A stretch of DNA of 64,000 nucleotides from Nocardioides palaemonis (GTDB lineage Bacteria > Actinomycetota > Actinomycetes > Propionibacteriales > Nocardioidaceae), in contig NZ_JAGVQR010000004.1 in assembly GCF_018275325.1 (NCBI RefSeq), forward strand, positions 1,116,001-1,180,000, given 5' to 3'. A program made the translations under genes and the position numbers. Each line of letters opens with the position of its first letter. Position 1 is the first letter of the stretch. Shown one piece after another: positions 42,457-50,463 of the stretch. The notes under the pieces were generated by a model, which saw nothing but the letters and a program-made list of their open reading frames with translations, was not told the origin of the DNA and did no database searches.

Positions 42457-44115
42457 TCACCCCAGCCAGGTGTGCACGGCGGAGACGACCGACGCGCCCT
42501 CACCGGTGGCCGACGCCACCCGTTTCATCGAGCCCGAGCGGATGTCGCCGGCCGCGAAGATGCCGGGGACGGTGGTGCCGAGGTCGCTCGGCGGGACGTC
42601 GTCGACCCACAGCTCGCGCGGCACGTCGCGGCCGGTGAGCACGAAGCCCCGCGCGTCGCGCAGCACCTCCTCGGGCAGCCAGCTGCACTCGGGCTCCGCG
42701 CCGAGCAGCAGGAACAGCCCGCGCGCCTCGACCCGGTCGCGCTCGCCGGTGACCTGGTCCTCGACCTCGAGCCACGCGAGGTGGCCCACGTCGTCGGGCC
42801 CGCCGTCGACGACGCAGGCCGAGCCGCGCACCGTGATCCGCGGGTTCCACTCGATCTCGTCGATGAGGTAGGACGACATGGTGGCGGCCAGGTCGGGACG
42901 CCGCACCAGGATGGTCACCCGGCTGGCGAACCGCGCCGCGTGGATCGCGGCCTGTCCGGCGGAGTTGCCGCCGCCGACGATGACGACGTGGTCGCCGGCG
43001 AGCTCGCGGGCCGCCGCCATCGCGGCGCCGTAGAAGACCCCGCGCCCGACCATCTCCTCGATCGCCTCGACCCCGAGCCGGCGGTAGTCGACGCCGGTCG
43101 AGACCAGGACGGAGCGGGTGTGGACGTCGCCGCCCTCGGTGTGGACGACGTGGTGGCCGCCGTCCTCGCACGGCGAGATGCCGGTGGCCGGCCAGCCGGT
43201 GAAGAAGCGGGTGCCGAAGCGCAGCGCCTGCCCGCGGGCCCGCTGGGCCAGCCGCATGCCCGAGATGCCGCGCGGGAAGCCGAGGTAGTTGCGGATCATC
43301 GAGCTGGTGCCGGCCTGCCCGCCGATCGCCTCGGCCTCGAGGCACACCGTGCGCAGGCCCTCGCTCGAGGCGTACACGCTCGCCGCGAGGCCGGCGGGGC
43401 CCGCGCCGACCACGACGAGGTCGACGACCTCGTCCACGTCGATCTCGTCGGGGCGGCCGTAGAGCTGGTTGGCCAGCGAGCGCACGTCGGGGCAGTGCCC
43501 GCACCAGCCGGCGAGCGAGGACACGACCGGCCAGCGACCCTCGTCCTCGGGGCAGTCGGCCATCACCGCGCGGCCGACCTCGCTGTCGGGGTGGTGCACC
43601 CCGGCGGGCAGGCCGACGCGGCCGAGGTAGTCGAGCAGCTGGCGGGTGAGCGCGTCCTTCTCCGGCGTGATGATCCGGACGTTCTCGACCACGGGCGTCG
43701 CGACGGTGGCGTTCCACTCGTTGAGCAGCTCGCCGACCGCTCCGTGGAACTCCTCGTCGCGCGGGCCCTGCGGCATCAGCAGCAGCGCGTCGACCTTGCC
43801 GGCCGCGACGGCGTGCCGGAAGGTCTGGTTGTCGGCGCGGAACCGGCTGATGTGGGAGACCAGCAGCCGCCGGGCGGTCGGCACGGTCTTGCGGGTGCCG
43901 CCCAACAGGGCGAACAGCATCTGCTCGTCGTGGTCGGTGTCGATGACGAACAGCGCGACCTGGTGGCCGGTGGCCACGAGGTCCTTCGCCGTGTGCTTCG
44001 CGCTGGCCTCGTCCTGCACCAGCCGGACGTCGTACTCCCGCTCGTAGCGGGCGAAGGTGTCGGCCAGGACCTCACCGTGGTTCGCCGACGCGACCACGAT
44101 CGCGGGTGCTCCCAT
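42457..44115 (-). CDS. Fused receiver-like / thioredoxin reductase-like flavoprotein
   Basis: A 552-residue protein of the type annotated as fused response regulator/thioredoxin-disulfide reductase. Residues 1-125 form a degenerate receiver-like domain, 140-225 a thioredoxin-like segment, and 230-550 a TrxR-like flavoprotein with FAD motif VVGAGPAGLAASVYASSEG and NAD(P) motif VIVGGGNSAGQAA. The redox CxxC normally in the NADPH domain is absent (GVFYGAAMAAARE). A PDI-like WCGHC is present at 204-208 in the linking segment. It lies 23 bp after the antiporter gene in the same operon. Confidence 0.82.
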   Translation of the reverse strand: MGAPAIVVASANHGEVLADTFARYEREYDVRLVQDEASAKHTAKDLVATGHQVALFVIDTDHDEQMLFALLGGTRKTVPTARRLLVSHISRFRADNQTFRHAVAAGKVDALLLMPQGPRDEEFHGAVGELLNEWNATVATPVVENVRIITPEKDALTRQLLDYLGRVGLPAGVHHPDSEVGRAVMADCPEDEGRWPVVSSLAGWCGHCPDVRSLANQLYGRPDEIDVDEVVDLVVVGAGPAGLAASVYASSEGLRTVCLEAEAIGGQAGTSSMIRNYLGFPRGISGMRLAQRARGQALRFGTRFFTGWPATGISPCEDGGHHVVHTEGGDVHTRSVLVSTGVDYRRLGVEAIEEMVGRGVFYGAAMAAARELAGDHVVIVGGGNSAGQAAIHAARFASRVTILVRRPDLAATMSSYLIDEIEWNPRITVRGSACVVDGGPDDVGHLAWLEVEDQVTGERDRVEARGLFLLLGAEPECSWLPEEVLRDARGFVLTGRDVPRELWVDDVPPSDLGTTVPGIFAAGDIRSGSMKRVASATGEGASVVSAVHTWLG

Positions 44116-44138
44116 ACCTCCAGCCTAGTGCGGGGACG

Positions 44139-45983
44139 TCAGCCGGTGAGGTTGTGGACGTAGCACCAGCGCCAGGCCTCGTCGGGCTCGGCGGACTGCA
44201 TCACCGGGTGCAGGGTGTCGTGGAAGTGGGCGGTGGCGTGCTTGCCGACGGAGGAGTCGCAGCAGCCGACGTGCCCGCAGGTCAGGCACTGGCGCAGCGA
44301 CACCCAGCGGGTGCCGTCGGCGAGACAGGTCGCGCAGGCCGGGTCGGCGACCGTCTCGATCGCCGGGAACTGCTCGAGGTCGTCGCAGATCCGGCCGCCG
44401 GTGAAGCCCATCGAGGTGTTGCGGACGCTGGTGCGCGCCTCGGTGCCGGCGTCGAGCATCGACTCCTCGATGTCGAGCATGCCGAGCACCTCGCTGACCA
44501 CCTCGGAGGCGAGCCGGCCCTTGCTGCGCACGCGCAGCACCTTGGTGCGCTCGGCGGCGATCATCTCGCGGCGCACGCGGGTGTAGAGCTCGGACGGCGT
44601 CTCCTCGCCCTCGGCGGTGGACAGCTGCTCCCACGCCGCGAACGTGCGCTGGTCGACGCGGGCACGGACCTGGGCGTCGACGCCGTGGTGGTCGTCGAAG
44701 TCCATCTCCGCCAGCCTGGCGAGCCCGGCGTCGGCCGCCTGCTGGAGCAGGCCGGCGCGGGAGAGGGCGTCCTCGGCCGGGTCGGGCGAGGGGACCTTGA
44801 GCAGCCGGGTCAGCAACGGGAGGCTGAGCCCCTGGACCAGCAGGGTGCCGGCCACCACGGTGAACGCGACCAGCAGCAGCACCTCGCGGTGGGGTGCGTC
44901 CTCGGGGATGACGAAGGCGGCCGCCAGCGTGACCACGCCGCGCATGCCGGCCCAGCCGATGAGGAACGTCCAGGACGCCGGCAGCGGGTCGTTGCCGAGC
45001 CGGCGGAAGAGCAGCGTGCCGAAGACCCAGGCCATCCGCACGCCGACGACGGTGACGAGGGTGGCCGCGCAGACGACGGCGATCCGGCCGGCGCCGAGGG
45101 TCGACTCGGAGACGTCGGCGAGGATCCAGTCGAGCTGGAGGCCGATCAGCAGGAAGACGGTGTTCTCGAGGACGAAGGCGACCGTGCGCCAGGTGATCCG
45201 CTCGGTGATCCGGGACTGGGCGGTCTGGATGATCGGCGCCTTGTGGCCGAGCAGCAGGCCGGCGACGACGACGGAGATGACGCCCGAGGCGTGGATCTCC
45301 TCGGCCGCGACGAACGCGGCGAACGGCGTGAGGAAGGACAGGGCTGTGTCGAGCAGCGGGTCGGTGAGCCGCTTGCGCAGCCAGGCGACGACGAGGAAGA
45401 ACAGCACGCCGATCGCGGTGCCGCCGCCCGCGGCGACGACGAAGTCGAGGCCGACCTCGGCCATCGCCACGCCCCCGGAGAGGGCGGCGATGGCGGTGCG
45501 CAGGGCGACCAGGGCGGTCGCGTCGTTGAGCAGCGACTCGCCCTCGAGGATCGTCACGACCCGTCTCGGCAGCCCGATCCGCCGGGCGACGGCGGTCGCC
45601 GCGACCGCGTCCGGCGGTGCGACGACGGCTCCGATCGCGATCGCCGCCGCCCAGCCGATGCCCGGGACCAGCCAGTGCACGACCGCGCCGACGACGAGGG
45701 CGGTGATCACCACCAGCACGACCGACAGCCGCAGGATCGAGCCGCGGTTGGCGTTGAAGTCGACCAGCGAGGTCTGGATCGCGGCCGCGTAGAGCAGCGG
45801 CGGCAGCAGCCCGAGCAGCACCACCTCGGACTCGAGGTGGATGGTCGGGACGCCGGGGACGTACGACGCCACGGCCCCCACCACCACGAGCAGCAGGGGG
45901 GCCGGGACGTGCAGGCGGTCGCTGACGGCGGTCGCGGCCAGGACGACGGCCGCCATCGAGACGAGGAGCAGGGCGAGTTCCAC
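44139..45983 (-). CDS. CPA1 Na+/H+ antiporter with C-terminal UBP zinc finger
   Basis: A 614-residue protein. The first 400 residues form about twelve helices with CPA1 motifs: GAVVAPPDAVAATAV and the ion-site ILEGESLLNDATALV. A soluble helical region of about 140 residues follows. The final 75 residues are a ZnF-UBP domain (CATCLADG, RQCLTCGHVGCCDSS, KHATAHFHDTLHPVM), a fold that in eukaryotes binds the free C-terminus of ubiquitin. The bacterial ligand is unknown. It is followed at 23 bp by the receiver/TrxR-like gene, so ion transport and redox control are probably linked. Confidence 0.9.
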   Translation of the reverse strand: MELALLLVSMAAVVLAATAVSDRLHVPAPLLLVVVGAVASYVPGVPTIHLESEVVLLGLLPPLLYAAAIQTSLVDFNANRGSILRLSVVLVVITALVVGAVVHWLVPGIGWAAAIAIGAVVAPPDAVAATAVARRIGLPRRVVTILEGESLLNDATALVALRTAIAALSGGVAMAEVGLDFVVAAGGGTAIGVLFFLVVAWLRKRLTDPLLDTALSFLTPFAAFVAAEEIHASGVISVVVAGLLLGHKAPIIQTAQSRITERITWRTVAFVLENTVFLLIGLQLDWILADVSESTLGAGRIAVVCAATLVTVVGVRMAWVFGTLLFRRLGNDPLPASWTFLIGWAGMRGVVTLAAAFVIPEDAPHREVLLLVAFTVVAGTLLVQGLSLPLLTRLLKVPSPDPAEDALSRAGLLQQAADAGLARLAEMDFDDHHGVDAQVRARVDQRTFAAWEQLSTAEGEETPSELYTRVRREMIAAERTKVLRVRSKGRLASEVVSEVLGMLDIEESMLDAGTEARTSVRNTSMGFTGGRICDDLEQFPAIETVADPACATCLADGTRWVSLRQCLTCGHVGCCDSSVGKHATAHFHDTLHPVMQSAEPDEAWRWCYVHNLTG

Positions 45984-46031
45984 CAGACGAGTCTGGCGGG
46001 TCGGTGCCCGTTCGGGCCACGTCGTTCGCGA

Positions 46032-46595
46032 TCAGCGGACGACCTCGAGGACCTGCAGGGTGATGCCGTTGGCGTAGGCCGCGTGCTCGGTGAGTCGCAG
46101 CGACGTCTTCGGGCCCTCGCCGAAGAGCCGCTTGCCGGAGCCGAGCAGGAGCGGGAAGACGAGCAGGTGGTAGCGGTCGACCAGGCCGGCGCGGGCCAGC
46201 TCCTGGGCGAGGTGGGCGCTGCCGTGCACGTGGATCTCGCCGCCGTCGGTCTCCTTCAGCGCCGCGACGTCGTCGACCGAGCGCAGCACGGTGACCTCGC
46301 CGTCGCCCCACGGCACGGTGTCGCCCTCGAGGGTGGTGGACACGACGTACTTGGGCATCGCGTTGTAGGTGGTGAACTCCTCCATCGAGGGCCACACCGG
46401 CGCGAACTCCTCGTAGGACCGACGCCCGAGCAGCAGCGCGGAGGCCTGCTCGGTCTCACGGCCCTTGATGTCGTAGGCGGCCTCCTCGAACGCGACGTCC
46501 TTGAACGTCCAGCCGGCGTGCGGGTGGTCGCCGCCGCCGGGCGCCTCCATGACGCCGTCGAGGGAGAGGAAGGTGGTGATGACGATCGGTCGCAC
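46032..46595 (-). CDS. Dihydrofolate reductase-fold (RibD C-terminal) protein
   Basis: A 187-residue protein of the RibD-C/DHFR-like family: IVITTFLSLDGVMEAPGG, ALLLGRRSYEEFAPVWPS, YVVSTTLEGDTVPWGDG, EIHVHGSAHLAQEL, and FPLLLGSGKRLFGEG. These are NADPH-binding reductase folds of uncertain substrate; YyaP/YwjB are relatives. It is the third gene of an ArsR-SRPBCC-DHFR operon, a very common actinobacterial set. GTG start. Confidence 0.87.
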   Translation of the reverse strand: MRPIVITTFLSLDGVMEAPGGGDHPHAGWTFKDVAFEEAAYDIKGRETEQASALLLGRRSYEEFAPVWPSMEEFTTYNAMPKYVVSTTLEGDTVPWGDGEVTVLRSVDDVAALKETDGGEIHVHGSAHLAQELARAGLVDRYHLLVFPLLLGSGKRLFGEGPKTSLRLTEHAAYANGITLQVLEVVR

Positions 46596-46653
46596 GGTGT
46601 GGCCTTTCGATGGGACGGGTCGGTGGGTGGATCAGTCGGTGGCGGGTCGTCGC

Positions 46654-47142
46654 TCAGGCGGCGACGAGGTCGTCGATCTGGTTGATGGCGGCGGTCGAGC
46701 CCTCGACGACACCCATGTCGAGCACCTTCTGCAGGTCGTCGGCGCTGGCGTAGGCGGTCACGAAGGTGGCGCGGGTGCCGCCGTCGGTGGCGGTGAAGGT
46801 GAAGTCGGCGCGCGACTCGGGCATCGAGGTGTTGGGCGCGAAGGTCTCGTCGAGGGCGAAGCCGTCGTTGAAGGTGAAGCCGTCGGGCCGCGAGACGCCA
46901 GTGACGTCCCAGTAGGCGTAGAACCTCTGCCCCTCGGGGCTGGTCATGTAGTAGTTCATCCGACCGCCGGGGACCAGGTCGTGGTCGACGAAGGTGGCCG
47001 GGTAGGTCGGCGGGCCCCAGACCCGCTCGAGCTGGCGCGGGTCATCGTAGACCGCGAACACGCGCTCGACCGGTGCGGCGAAGTCGGCGGTGATGGTCAG
47101 GGTGAGGGCGTCGAGGTCGTGCTGCACGTCGGTGACAGGCAT
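46654..47142 (-). CDS. SRPBCC (AHSA1-type) domain protein
   Basis: A 162-residue START/Bet v1-like protein that probably binds a small hydrophobic ligand. Landmarks: ITADFAAPVERVFAVYDDPRQLERVWGPPTYPATFVDHDLVPGGRMNYYMTSPEG, and a C-terminal helix after KVLDMGVVEGSTAAINQIDDLV. It lies between the ArsR-family regulator and the DHFR-like gene, 42 and 58 bp away. Such proteins may be the sensor or chaperone side of the operon, but no function is proven. Confidence 0.87.
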   Translation of the reverse strand: MPVTDVQHDLDALTLTITADFAAPVERVFAVYDDPRQLERVWGPPTYPATFVDHDLVPGGRMNYYMTSPEGQRFYAYWDVTGVSRPDGFTFNDGFALDETFAPNTSMPESRADFTFTATDGGTRATFVTAYASADDLQKVLDMGVVEGSTAAINQIDDLVAA

Positions 47143-47184
47143 GGTTCCGGTCCGTTCTGCGGGTGGGTGTGGGTCAGTGGTGGG

Positions 47185-47511
47185 TCATTCGCCGGCGAGG
47201 AGGTCGTCCATCCGCTGGATGCGGCCGCGCCAGAGCGCCTCGAGCTCGGTGAGCATCGCGGTGACGGAGCGGACCGCCTCCACGTCGCCGCTCGCGAGTG
47301 CCTCGCGACCCTGCCGACGCTTGGTCAGCAGGCCCGCGCGCTCGAGCACGGCCACGTGCTTCTGGACGGCGGCGAAGCTCATGTCGTAGTGCTGCGCCAG
47401 CGCCGAGACCGAGTGCTCCCCGGCCAGCACGCGGCGCAGGACGTCGCGCCGGGTGCGGTCGGCGAGCGCGTGGAACCACGCGTCCGCCCGGTCCTCCGCG
47501 TCCTCGATCAT
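47185..47511 (-). CDS. ArsR-family transcriptional repressor
   Basis: A 108-residue winged-helix repressor: HALADRTRRDVLRRVLAGEHSVSALAQHYDMSFAAVQKHVAVLERAGLLTKRRQGREAL. The metal-binding cysteines of ArsR/SmtB sensors are absent, so it does not sense arsenic; it is the SRPBCC-associated branch. The ATG at 47511 has only 6 bp between it and a perfect 26-bp operator, so mRNA is short-leadered and the regulator blocks its own start. It heads the three-gene operon. Confidence 0.92.
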   Translation of the reverse strand: MIEDAEDRADAWFHALADRTRRDVLRRVLAGEHSVSALAQHYDMSFAAVQKHVAVLERAGLLTKRRQGREALASGDVEAVRSVTAMLTELEALWRGRIQRMDDLLAGE

Positions 47512-47517
47512 GGACCT

Positions 47518-47543
47518 AACGTACAACCGAATGGTTGTACGTT
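47518..47543. promoter_or_regulatory. Operator of the ArsR-SRPBCC-DHFR operon
   Basis: AACGTACAACC (47518-47528) and GGTTGTACGTT (47533-47543) are perfect inverted arms around GAAT. The palindrome lies 6 bp upstream of the ArsR start, and the ACAACC-N4-GGTTGT core is typical for this regulator branch. Confidence 0.88.
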
Positions 47544-47567
47544 GTCAAGACCCCCACCCCGGAAAGT

Positions 47568-47626
47568 CATCTGAGGACGCCCTGCAGCCGGGAGGGGTCT
47601 CCGGGGCTGCAGGACGTCCTCAGATG
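47568..47626 (-). terminator. Long inverted repeat downstream of the hydrolase gene
   Basis: Arms of 22 nt (47568-47589 and 47605-47626) begin CATCTGAGGACG and differ at one position, which on the minus-strand RNA is a G-U pair. The loop is 15 nt. It starts 7 nt after the hydrolase stop (minus strand) and ends 24 bp from the ArsR operator, so it probably stops transcription into the ArsR operon region. No U-run. Confidence 0.6.
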
Positions 47627-47633
47627 CCGGGGC

Positions 47634-48314
47634 TCAGCGGCGCGTCGCCTCGTCGAGCAGCGCGGCGAGCGCGGCCGGCTGGGTGTACATCGGCCAGTGG
47701 CCCGAGTCGATGTCGACCAGCTCGAGGGCGGTGGCGGCGCCGAGCTCCGGGACGTCGCCCGACGCGATGAACTCCCTGGCCTGCTCGGGGCTGAACTCGG
47801 GGCACACGAGAGTCAGCGGCACGCCGTGGCGCCGCTCGTCGCTCCAGCGCACGACGCCACGGGTGACGCCGACCGGCACCGCGTGGGCGCCGGCGGCCAC
47901 CGAAGCCTTGAGCTCGGCCGACATGTCGGCGGAGTCCGGGCCCTCGAACGGCTCCCAGCCCGGGAAGGCCATCACGCCGTCGACCGGCTCGAAGAAGTCG
48001 GCGTAGGTGTCGCCCTCGGTCGCGGGGAACCCGCCGATCAGCGCGACGCCGGTGATCGCGTCCGGGCGCTGGTCGGCCGCCGTCCAGGCGAGCGTGCAGG
48101 CCGCGGAGTGGCCCACCACGAGCGGGCGGTCCGCGGCGTCGACCGCGGCGAGCACCGCTGCGACCTGGTCGTCGTAGGTCGCGCTCGCGTCGCCGTCACC
48201 CTGGCCGGGCAGCGTCACCGGCACGGGACGGTGGCCGAGCCGCTCGAGCTCGGGCAGCACGTCGTCCCAGGCTGAGGCGTCGAGCCACATCCCCGCGATC
48301 AGCACGATGTCCAT
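47634..48314 (-). CDS. Alpha/beta hydrolase
   Basis: A 226-residue hydrolase: IVLIAGMWLDASAWDDVLPELERLGHRPVPVTLPGQGDG, nucleophile elbow VVGHSAACTLAW, and catalytic His in DIDSGHWPMYTQP. The acidic residue is less clear. The ATG at 48314 follows GGGAGAA. The gene is divergent from a WYL-domain regulator, which may control it. Substrate unknown; similar proteins are labelled esterase or haloalkane dehalogenase-like. Confidence 0.85.
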   Translation of the reverse strand: MDIVLIAGMWLDASAWDDVLPELERLGHRPVPVTLPGQGDGDASATYDDQVAAVLAAVDAADRPLVVGHSAACTLAWTAADQRPDAITGVALIGGFPATEGDTYADFFEPVDGVMAFPGWEPFEGPDSADMSAELKASVAAGAHAVPVGVTRGVVRWSDERRHGVPLTLVCPEFSPEQAREFIASGDVPELGAATALELVDIDSGHWPMYTQPAALAALLDEATRR

Positions 48315-48340
48315 CAGTCGTTCTCCCTGTGTCTCGGTGA

Positions 48341-48450
48341 TTGAGGTGCGAGCGCGCCCCTCGATGGTTGAGGTGCGAGCGCGGCCCTCGGTGGTTGAGG
48401 TGCGAGTGCGCCCCTCGGTGGTTGAGGTGCGAGCGCAGCGAGCCTCGAAA
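48341..48450. repeat. 27-bp tandem repeat plus REP-like end
   Basis: TTGAGGTGCGAG recurs at 48341, 48368, 48395 and 48422 with an exact 27-bp period. The last unit continues into GCGCAGCGAGCCTCGAAACCA, which pairs with TGGTTGAGGTGCGAGCGC, so a full palindrome ends the array. It lies between the divergent hydrolase and WYL genes. Confidence 0.85.
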
Positions 48451-48480
48451 CCACTCGCTGTCCCGCCACCGTAGACACCA

Positions 48481-48503
48481 TTCCGGACGGAAGGCGTCCG
48501 GAA
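48481..48503. promoter_or_regulatory. Inverted repeat before the WYL regulator gene
   Basis: TTCCGGAC (48481-48488) and GTCCGGAA (48496-48503) are perfect arms 7 bp apart, 19 bp upstream of the WYL regulator start. Position suggests an autoregulatory operator. Confidence 0.55.
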
Positions 48504-48522
48504 CCAGTGCGACCATGGATCC

Positions 48523-49491
48523 ATGAGCGAGATCAGCCCGACCGCCCGGGCGCTGCGGGCGCTCGACGTCCTGCAGTCCCGGCCCGGGATCACCGCGACC
48601 GAGCTGGCCGGCCGGCTCGGCGTCACCGAGCGCGCCGCCCGCCGCTACGTCGCGATCCTGCGCGAGGCCGACATCCCGGTGGAGTCGACCCGCGGGCCCT
48701 ACGGCGGCTACACCCTCGGGCGCGGGCTGCGGCTGCCGCCGCTGGTCTTCTCCGCCACCGAGGCGCTCGGCCTGGTGATGGCGGCGCTCGACTCCCAGCA
48801 CCGGGTGGCCGACCCCGACGACCCGGTCGGCTCCGCGCTCGGCAAGATCCTGCGGGTGCTGCCGACCAACGTCGCACGGCAGGCGGTCGCGATGCGCGAG
48901 ACCGCGCGCACGGTGCCCGAGCGGTTCCCGGCCAAGCCGGACCCGGAGGTCACCAGCACGCTCGTCGCCGCGGTGGCCGCCCAGCGCCAGGTGCGCCTGG
49001 GCTACCGCACCGCCGCCGGCAACCCGCGTACGTTCGAGGTCGATCCGTGGTCGGTCGTGGTGCGCTACGGCCGGTGGTACCTGCTGTGCCACTCCCACCA
49101 CGCCGACGCGCTGCGGACCTTCCGCATCGACCGGATCACCGCGGTCGAGGAGCTCGACGGCACCTTCGCCGTCCCCGCCGACCTCGACCCGGCCGCCGAG
49201 CTCGAGGCCAACCTCGGCCAGGGCTGGGAGCACGAGACCCACGTGGTCTTCGACCTGCCCCTCGAGCAGGTGCGGCCCTGGATCCGCCCGACGCTCGGCG
49301 ACCTGCGAGCGCTGCCGGACGGCGGGTGCGAGCTGGTCGGCAGCACCAGCAACGCCCAGGCGTACGCCGGTGAGTGGCTCGCGGGCGTGCCGTTCGCGTT
49401 CCGCGTCGTGGGCGGGCCCGAGCTCCGGACGGCGGTCGCCGAGGTCGCCGATCGGCTGCGCGCGTCGCTGGAGGCTCCGGTCAGCGGTTGA
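48523..49491 (+). CDS. YafY-type HTH/WYL-domain transcriptional regulator
   Basis: A 322-residue regulator. An N-terminal winged helix (ALRALDVLQSRPGITATELAGRLGVTERAARRYVAILREADIPVESTRGPYGGYTLG) binds DNA. The central WYL domain (VRLGYRTAAGNPRTFEVDPWSVVVRYGRWYLLCHSH, ALRTFRIDRI) and the WCX C-terminal part bind a ligand, in some cases nucleic acid. ATG at 48523. Its end overlaps the convergent YiiX-like gene by 11 bp. It probably controls the divergent hydrolase. Confidence 0.9.
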   Translation: MSEISPTARALRALDVLQSRPGITATELAGRLGVTERAARRYVAILREADIPVESTRGPYGGYTLGRGLRLPPLVFSATEALGLVMAALDSQHRVADPDDPVGSALGKILRVLPTNVARQAVAMRETARTVPERFPAKPDPEVTSTLVAAVAAQRQVRLGYRTAAGNPRTFEVDPWSVVVRYGRWYLLCHSHHADALRTFRIDRITAVEELDGTFAVPADLDPAAELEANLGQGWEHETHVVFDLPLEQVRPWIRPTLGDLRALPDGGCELVGSTSNAQAYAGEWLAGVPFAFRVVGGPELRTAVAEVADRLRASLEAPVSG

Positions 49492-50113
49492 CCGCGACCT
49501 CCTTGCCGAGGGTCCAGCCGTCGGAGATCGGCAGGAAGTCGCCGCTCCAGAACTTGCCGGGGTCGTACCAGGTGGCCCTGCGGTCGTCGAGCAGGATGCC
49601 CATCTCGATGTAGCAGGTCGCGACGATCTCGGCGCAGAACGCCGCCTCCGGCGTGACCCGCCGACCGCGCTTCTTGCGCGGGACGTAGGCGTCGCGCCCG
49701 CGCAGCCAGCGCGAGGCGAGCTTGGTCATGCTCGGGAACGAGACGCCGTCGAGACGCGCGACGGCGCGCAGCATGCCGTCCTCCTCGTCGCGGCCGATCT
49801 CCGGCTCGAGCTGGCGCAGCCACGCGTCCTGCTTGTAGTCGCCCTGCCAGCGCGCGACCGCCTCGCGCAGGTCGTGGAGCTGGACACCGCGGTGGTGGGC
49901 GCCGGTCCACATGTCCTTCTGCTTCTTGCCGAGCTCGGCGTGGAAGATCAGCGGCGGCAGGTCGTCGACGACCACCGCCATCCCGACGTGGTTGACCGGC
50001 GAGTTGGTGACCGCGCGGATCGCGCGGTCCGGGGCGCGACGCCCGCGGAAGAGCCAGATGTCCCCGCTGCGGGTCAGGTCGACCGCCTCGTCGAGCGTCA
50101 GCGCCGGTGCCAT
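49481..50113 (-). CDS. YiiX/YaeF-type permuted NlpC/P60-fold protein
   Basis: A 210-residue protein with the circularly permuted papain-like layout: His in NSPVNHVGMAVVVDD and Cys in AAFCAEIVATCYIEMG. In this family the Cys follows the His, as here. Members hydrolyse amide bonds in lipids or peptidoglycan, or carry acyl groups. No signal peptide is seen, so it acts in the cytoplasm unless anchored. GDIWLFRGR at the start is a conserved strand of the family. Confidence 0.75.
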   Translation of the reverse strand: MAPALTLDEAVDLTRSGDIWLFRGRRAPDRAIRAVTNSPVNHVGMAVVVDDLPPLIFHAELGKKQKDMWTGAHHRGVQLHDLREAVARWQGDYKQDAWLRQLEPEIGRDEEDGMLRAVARLDGVSFPSMTKLASRWLRGRDAYVPRKKRGRRVTPEAAFCAEIVATCYIEMGILLDDRRATWYDPGKFWSGDFLPISDGWTLGKEVAVNR

Positions 50114-50163
50114 GCGCGGAAGTCTGCCTCACCGGCTCGCGGGACGCCGGCTACGCTGCCCGC

Positions 50164-50334
50164 ATGCGCGCGTGGAAGCTGCTCGGACTCGCCGGTGTGC
50201 TGGCCGGTGTCGCCACCGGTGCGGCCGTCGCGCGCGACGAGCGCGTACGCCGCCACTACGACGCCGGCGAGATCCGCGAGCGCCTGCACAAGCGGCACGA
50301 CGAGGCGCTCGCCCGCGCCGCCGAGAAAGTCTGA
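50164..50334 (+). CDS. Very small membrane-anchored protein
   Basis: A 56-residue protein: one helix (WKLLGLAGVLAGVATGAAVA) and a charged amphipathic tail (RDERVRRHYDAGEIRERLHKRHDEAL). It resembles small YtxH-like or Secreted/anchored helper proteins common in Nocardioides. No clear ribosome site; confidence is moderate because of size. Confidence 0.55.
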   Translation: MRAWKLLGLAGVLAGVATGAAVARDERVRRHYDAGEIRERLHKRHDEALARAAEKV

Positions 50335-50343
50335 CCTCCGCCC

Positions 50344-50446
50344 CCGTTGGTCGAGGAGGTCGCGCAGCGACCGTCACGAGACCCGCCACCGTGTCGTCCG
50401 GCTGTCCGGGTCTCGTGACAGGACGTCGTCCTTCCTCGACCAACGG
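50344..50446. repeat. REP-like palindromic repeat (copy 1)
   Basis: Outer arms CCGTTGGTCGAGGA (50344-50357) and TCCTCGACCAACGG (50433-50446), with nested arms GTCACGAGACCC (50373-50384) and GGGTCTCGTGAC (50408-50419). Most of its sequence recurs at 50888-50987 on the other side of the DUF1801 gene. Confidence 0.85.
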
Positions 50447-50463
50447 CCGGTGGAGGGGGGCGG

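Noticed and set aside
44106..46685. 859-codon plus-strand frame opposite the antiporter
   Set aside because: Shadow of the antiporter and DHFR-like genes; Asp/Gly/Gln-rich with no recognisable fold.
48341..48450. CRISPR array
   Set aside because: The 27-bp units are contiguous with no unique spacers and no cas genes nearby.
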